A stretch of DNA of 7,142 nt from an uncultured Pseudomonadota bacterium (GTDB taxonomy: Bacteria; Pseudomonadota; Alphaproteobacteria; RF32; CAG-239), in assembly GCA_949295395.1 (NCBI GenBank), contig CASFLB010000065.1, positions 1 to 7,142 of the forward strand, written 5' to 3'. Below, in pieces: positions 6,078 to 7,142 of the stretch. The position numbers and the translations under genes are program-made. The notes under the pieces are model-generated. The model was given only the letters and a program-made list of their open reading frames with translations. It made no database searches and was not told where the DNA came from. How positions within the stretch are numbered: the first letter of the stretch is position 1; each line of letters opens with the position of its first letter.

Positions 6078-6109
6078 AAAAAAAACCGACGCCACCGCGC
6101 CGGTTTTTT
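6078..6109. terminator. Bidirectional Rho-independent terminator
   Basis: CCGACGC (6086-6092) pairs with GCGCCGG (6097-6103) around a four-base CACC loop (6093-6096). The stem is flanked by an A-run (6078-6085) and a T-run (6104-6109), so it ends transcripts from both sides. On the plus strand the stem has one A/C mismatch (6089/6100). On the minus strand the same position becomes a U-G wobble, making the hairpin a little better for the Cys-rich gene that ends at 6123. Confidence 0.9.
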
Positions 6110-6122
6110 CTTTTTCAATAAA

Positions 6123-7142
6123 TTAAAACTCAATCACCGGATAAACAGTGAATCTTTCATTTTTTTGAGCGGTACTAATTCCATAGCCAGTTAAAATCCA
6201 CGCATAAATATCCGATTTTTCTGTCGATGACCAAGCAACAATATTCCTATCTGAAAAAGCTACTCCACTTGCTCGTTCAAAACCAGTATCAATAACTTCT
6301 TTATTATATACTATTGCTTCAAATATCCCTCTGGCCGGTAAGCACCAATCTCCGACCTTTGTCCCCGCTGTCGTATAATTATGTGCACCCCATACTGCCG
6401 AATGATTTCCTAAATTTCCCGCGGCCATTATCTTTTGACTATTCTCACAACTGGCATAACCATCTCTCGCATTTGTCGCAGGGAATGAAAGCCCGCTTCC
6501 CCAAGAATATACTGAATTTAACAAATCTGAGGCTATCGCTTGTCCACATCCTTCGGAACTAATATAAACAACAACCGCAATTGGAGTTTTACCGGAAACA
6601 ACATCTGAAGCACAAGTCCCGTCACTAAATAAGATATCACCGATTTTACAGTTCTTTTTGGCGTAACCGGTACATTGTCCCCAAACGGCAGCATTTTGCA
6701 CACAACTTCCTTTTTCCCAATTATATCCATTTGCACATTTGCATGAGGTATATTTTCCACCGCAAGATGAGCCACTGCCTCCTACATAACCTGTTCCTGA
6801 ACAGGTGTATTGATAAGAACTCGGGCAAGAACAAGCCCCACCGTTCCATGTATAATGACCTTCACATTCACAGCTCTGATATTTTCCGCCACAAGAGGAG
6901 CCACTACCACCAATTTGATGTGTTCCTGTACAAGTATATTGATAATCGCTGCTACACTGAGGTGTACAGTTTTTTGCTGAGACGTCCCAATCATAACCTG
7001 ACTGACAACCTGATTTGTAATAAAGGTTGGAACATTCCTCATAAGTGCAAGTAAATGGACTTGGGCATGAGGTTAAATTGCCTAAGTTCGGACAAGGCTT
7101 GCAGTTGTCATATTTGATAACATCACCGGATTGACAGGTCTT
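6123..7142 (-). CDS. Large Cys-rich repeat protein with DUF1566/Lcl_C-like C-terminal domain (5' partial)
   Basis: The frame is open from the TAA at 6125-6123 to the right edge, so only the last 339 residues are seen and the true start lies outside. In this fragment residues 1-165 hold most of its roughly 26 cysteines, in Gly/Ser/Tyr-rich units such as GSGSSCGGKY followed by CxC and a Tyr/Trp turn. Residues 168-339 look like a globular end domain: GDILFSDGTC from 168, GKTPIAVVVY, WCLP at 266-269, WSSTE at 304-308, AW, K327 and a terminal VYPVIEF, the pattern of DUF1566/Lcl_C domains found on surface and adhesin-like proteins. Extracellular or surface location, with disulfides, is inferred from cysteine density; the leader is not visible. 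GTG at 6701 is an internal codon, not a start. It converges on the gene at 5508-6071 and shares its terminator. Confidence 0.8.
   Translation of the reverse strand, partial: KTCQSGDVIKYDNCKPCPNLGNLTSCPSPFTCTYEECSNLYYKSGCQSGYDWDVSAKNCTPQCSSDYQYTCTGTHQIGGSGSSCGGKYQSCECEGHYTWNGGACSCPSSYQYTCSGTGYVGGSGSSCGGKYTSCKCANGYNWEKGSCVQNAAVWGQCTGYAKKNCKIGDILFSDGTCASDVVSGKTPIAVVVYISSEGCGQAIASDLLNSVYSWGSGLSFPATNARDGYASCENSQKIMAAGNLGNHSAVWGAHNYTTAGTKVGDWCLPARGIFEAIVYNKEVIDTGFERASGVAFSDRNIVAWSSTEKSDIYAWILTGYGISTAQKNERFTVYPVIEF
6687..6944 (-). repeat. Two tandem 129-base (43-residue) Cys-rich coding repeats
   Basis: Reading on the minus strand, unit 1 is 6944-6816 and unit 2 is 6815-6687. Each starts YQYTC, runs through GGSGSSCGGKY, then SCxC and a YxW turn. 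By hand alignment 25 of the first 38 residues are identical, and the DNA is also clearly related, for example 6751-6782 against 6880-6911. Similarity fades in the last five residues of unit 2. A more degenerate earlier copy seems to lie at about 7040-6966. Confidence 0.85.

Noticed and set aside
6687..6944. Repeated short blocks that at first sight suggest a CRISPR-like or intergenic repeat array
   Set aside because: There are only two 129-base units, they stay in one reading frame and encode related protein, so they are coding tandem repeats.
6731..7054. Plus-strand open frame of 107 residues opposite the Cys-rich gene, and minus-strand frames at 6533-6775 and 6782-7042
   Set aside because: All are shadows of the long minus-strand frame that runs from the right edge to 6123. 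That frame has coherent repeats and a recognisable end domain, whereas these have no ribosome sites or family motifs.
1..7142. Possible reassignment of TGA, because none of the eight visible stop codons is TGA
   Set aside because: Eight genes are too few to judge. Tryptophan codons I checked are TGG, and all frames read through fully under the standard bacterial code.

Overview
The window is AT-rich bacterial DNA carrying seven complete protein genes and one partial gene. It has short intergenic gaps, Shine-Dalgarno/ATG-type starts and ordinary TAA/TAG stops. The gene content points to a Gram-negative bacterium: a periplasmic lytic transglycosylase with a signal peptide, MntP, and an N-formylglutamate amidohydrolase-family enzyme. 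A host-associated alphaproteobacterium with a low-GC genome is my best guess, from the style of the transglycosylase and of the Cys-rich surface protein. That placement is an inference and not proven by any marker here. No tRNA, rRNA, CRISPR array, insertion sequence or phage gene is visible.

Layout. (1) 56-610 (+) is a Nudix hydrolase. (2) 708-1595 (+) is an N-formylglutamate amidohydrolase-like enzyme, probably from its own promoter (TATAAT at 661-666). (3) 1596-1800 is a 205-base gap with a weak terminator hairpin and, just before the next gene, a near-consensus -24/-12 (sigma-54 type) element. (4) 1801-4811 (+) is a likely three-gene operon: an exported SLT-type lytic transglycosylase, a divergent beta-CASP metallo-beta-lactamase protein (RNase J-like) with a very basic tail, and an acyl-ACP thioesterase. 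(5) 4808-5377 (-) is the manganese efflux pump MntP, whose stop codon interlocks with the thioesterase stop. (6) 5378-5507 is a compact divergent promoter region with two back-to-back TTGACA boxes. (7) 5508-6071 (+) is an unrecognised 187-residue protein. (8) 6078-6109 is a strong bidirectional terminator. (9) 6123 to the right edge (-) is the C-terminal 339 residues of a large Cys-rich, repeat-bearing, probably surface protein ending in a DUF1566/Lcl_C-like domain.

Most of the window is ordinary housekeeping and accessory metabolism, and I see no complete new defence or mobile system. The points most worth a second look are the possible sigma-54 control of the transglycosylase operon, the odd pairing of a cell-wall enzyme, a divergent RNase J relative and a fatty-acid-releasing enzyme in one transcript, and the hint that the unknown protein at 5508-6071 has a C-terminus built like that of the neighbouring Cys-rich protein. 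Two starts differ from the longest open frames: GTG at 708 for the amidohydrolase and ATG at 1801 for the transglycosylase.
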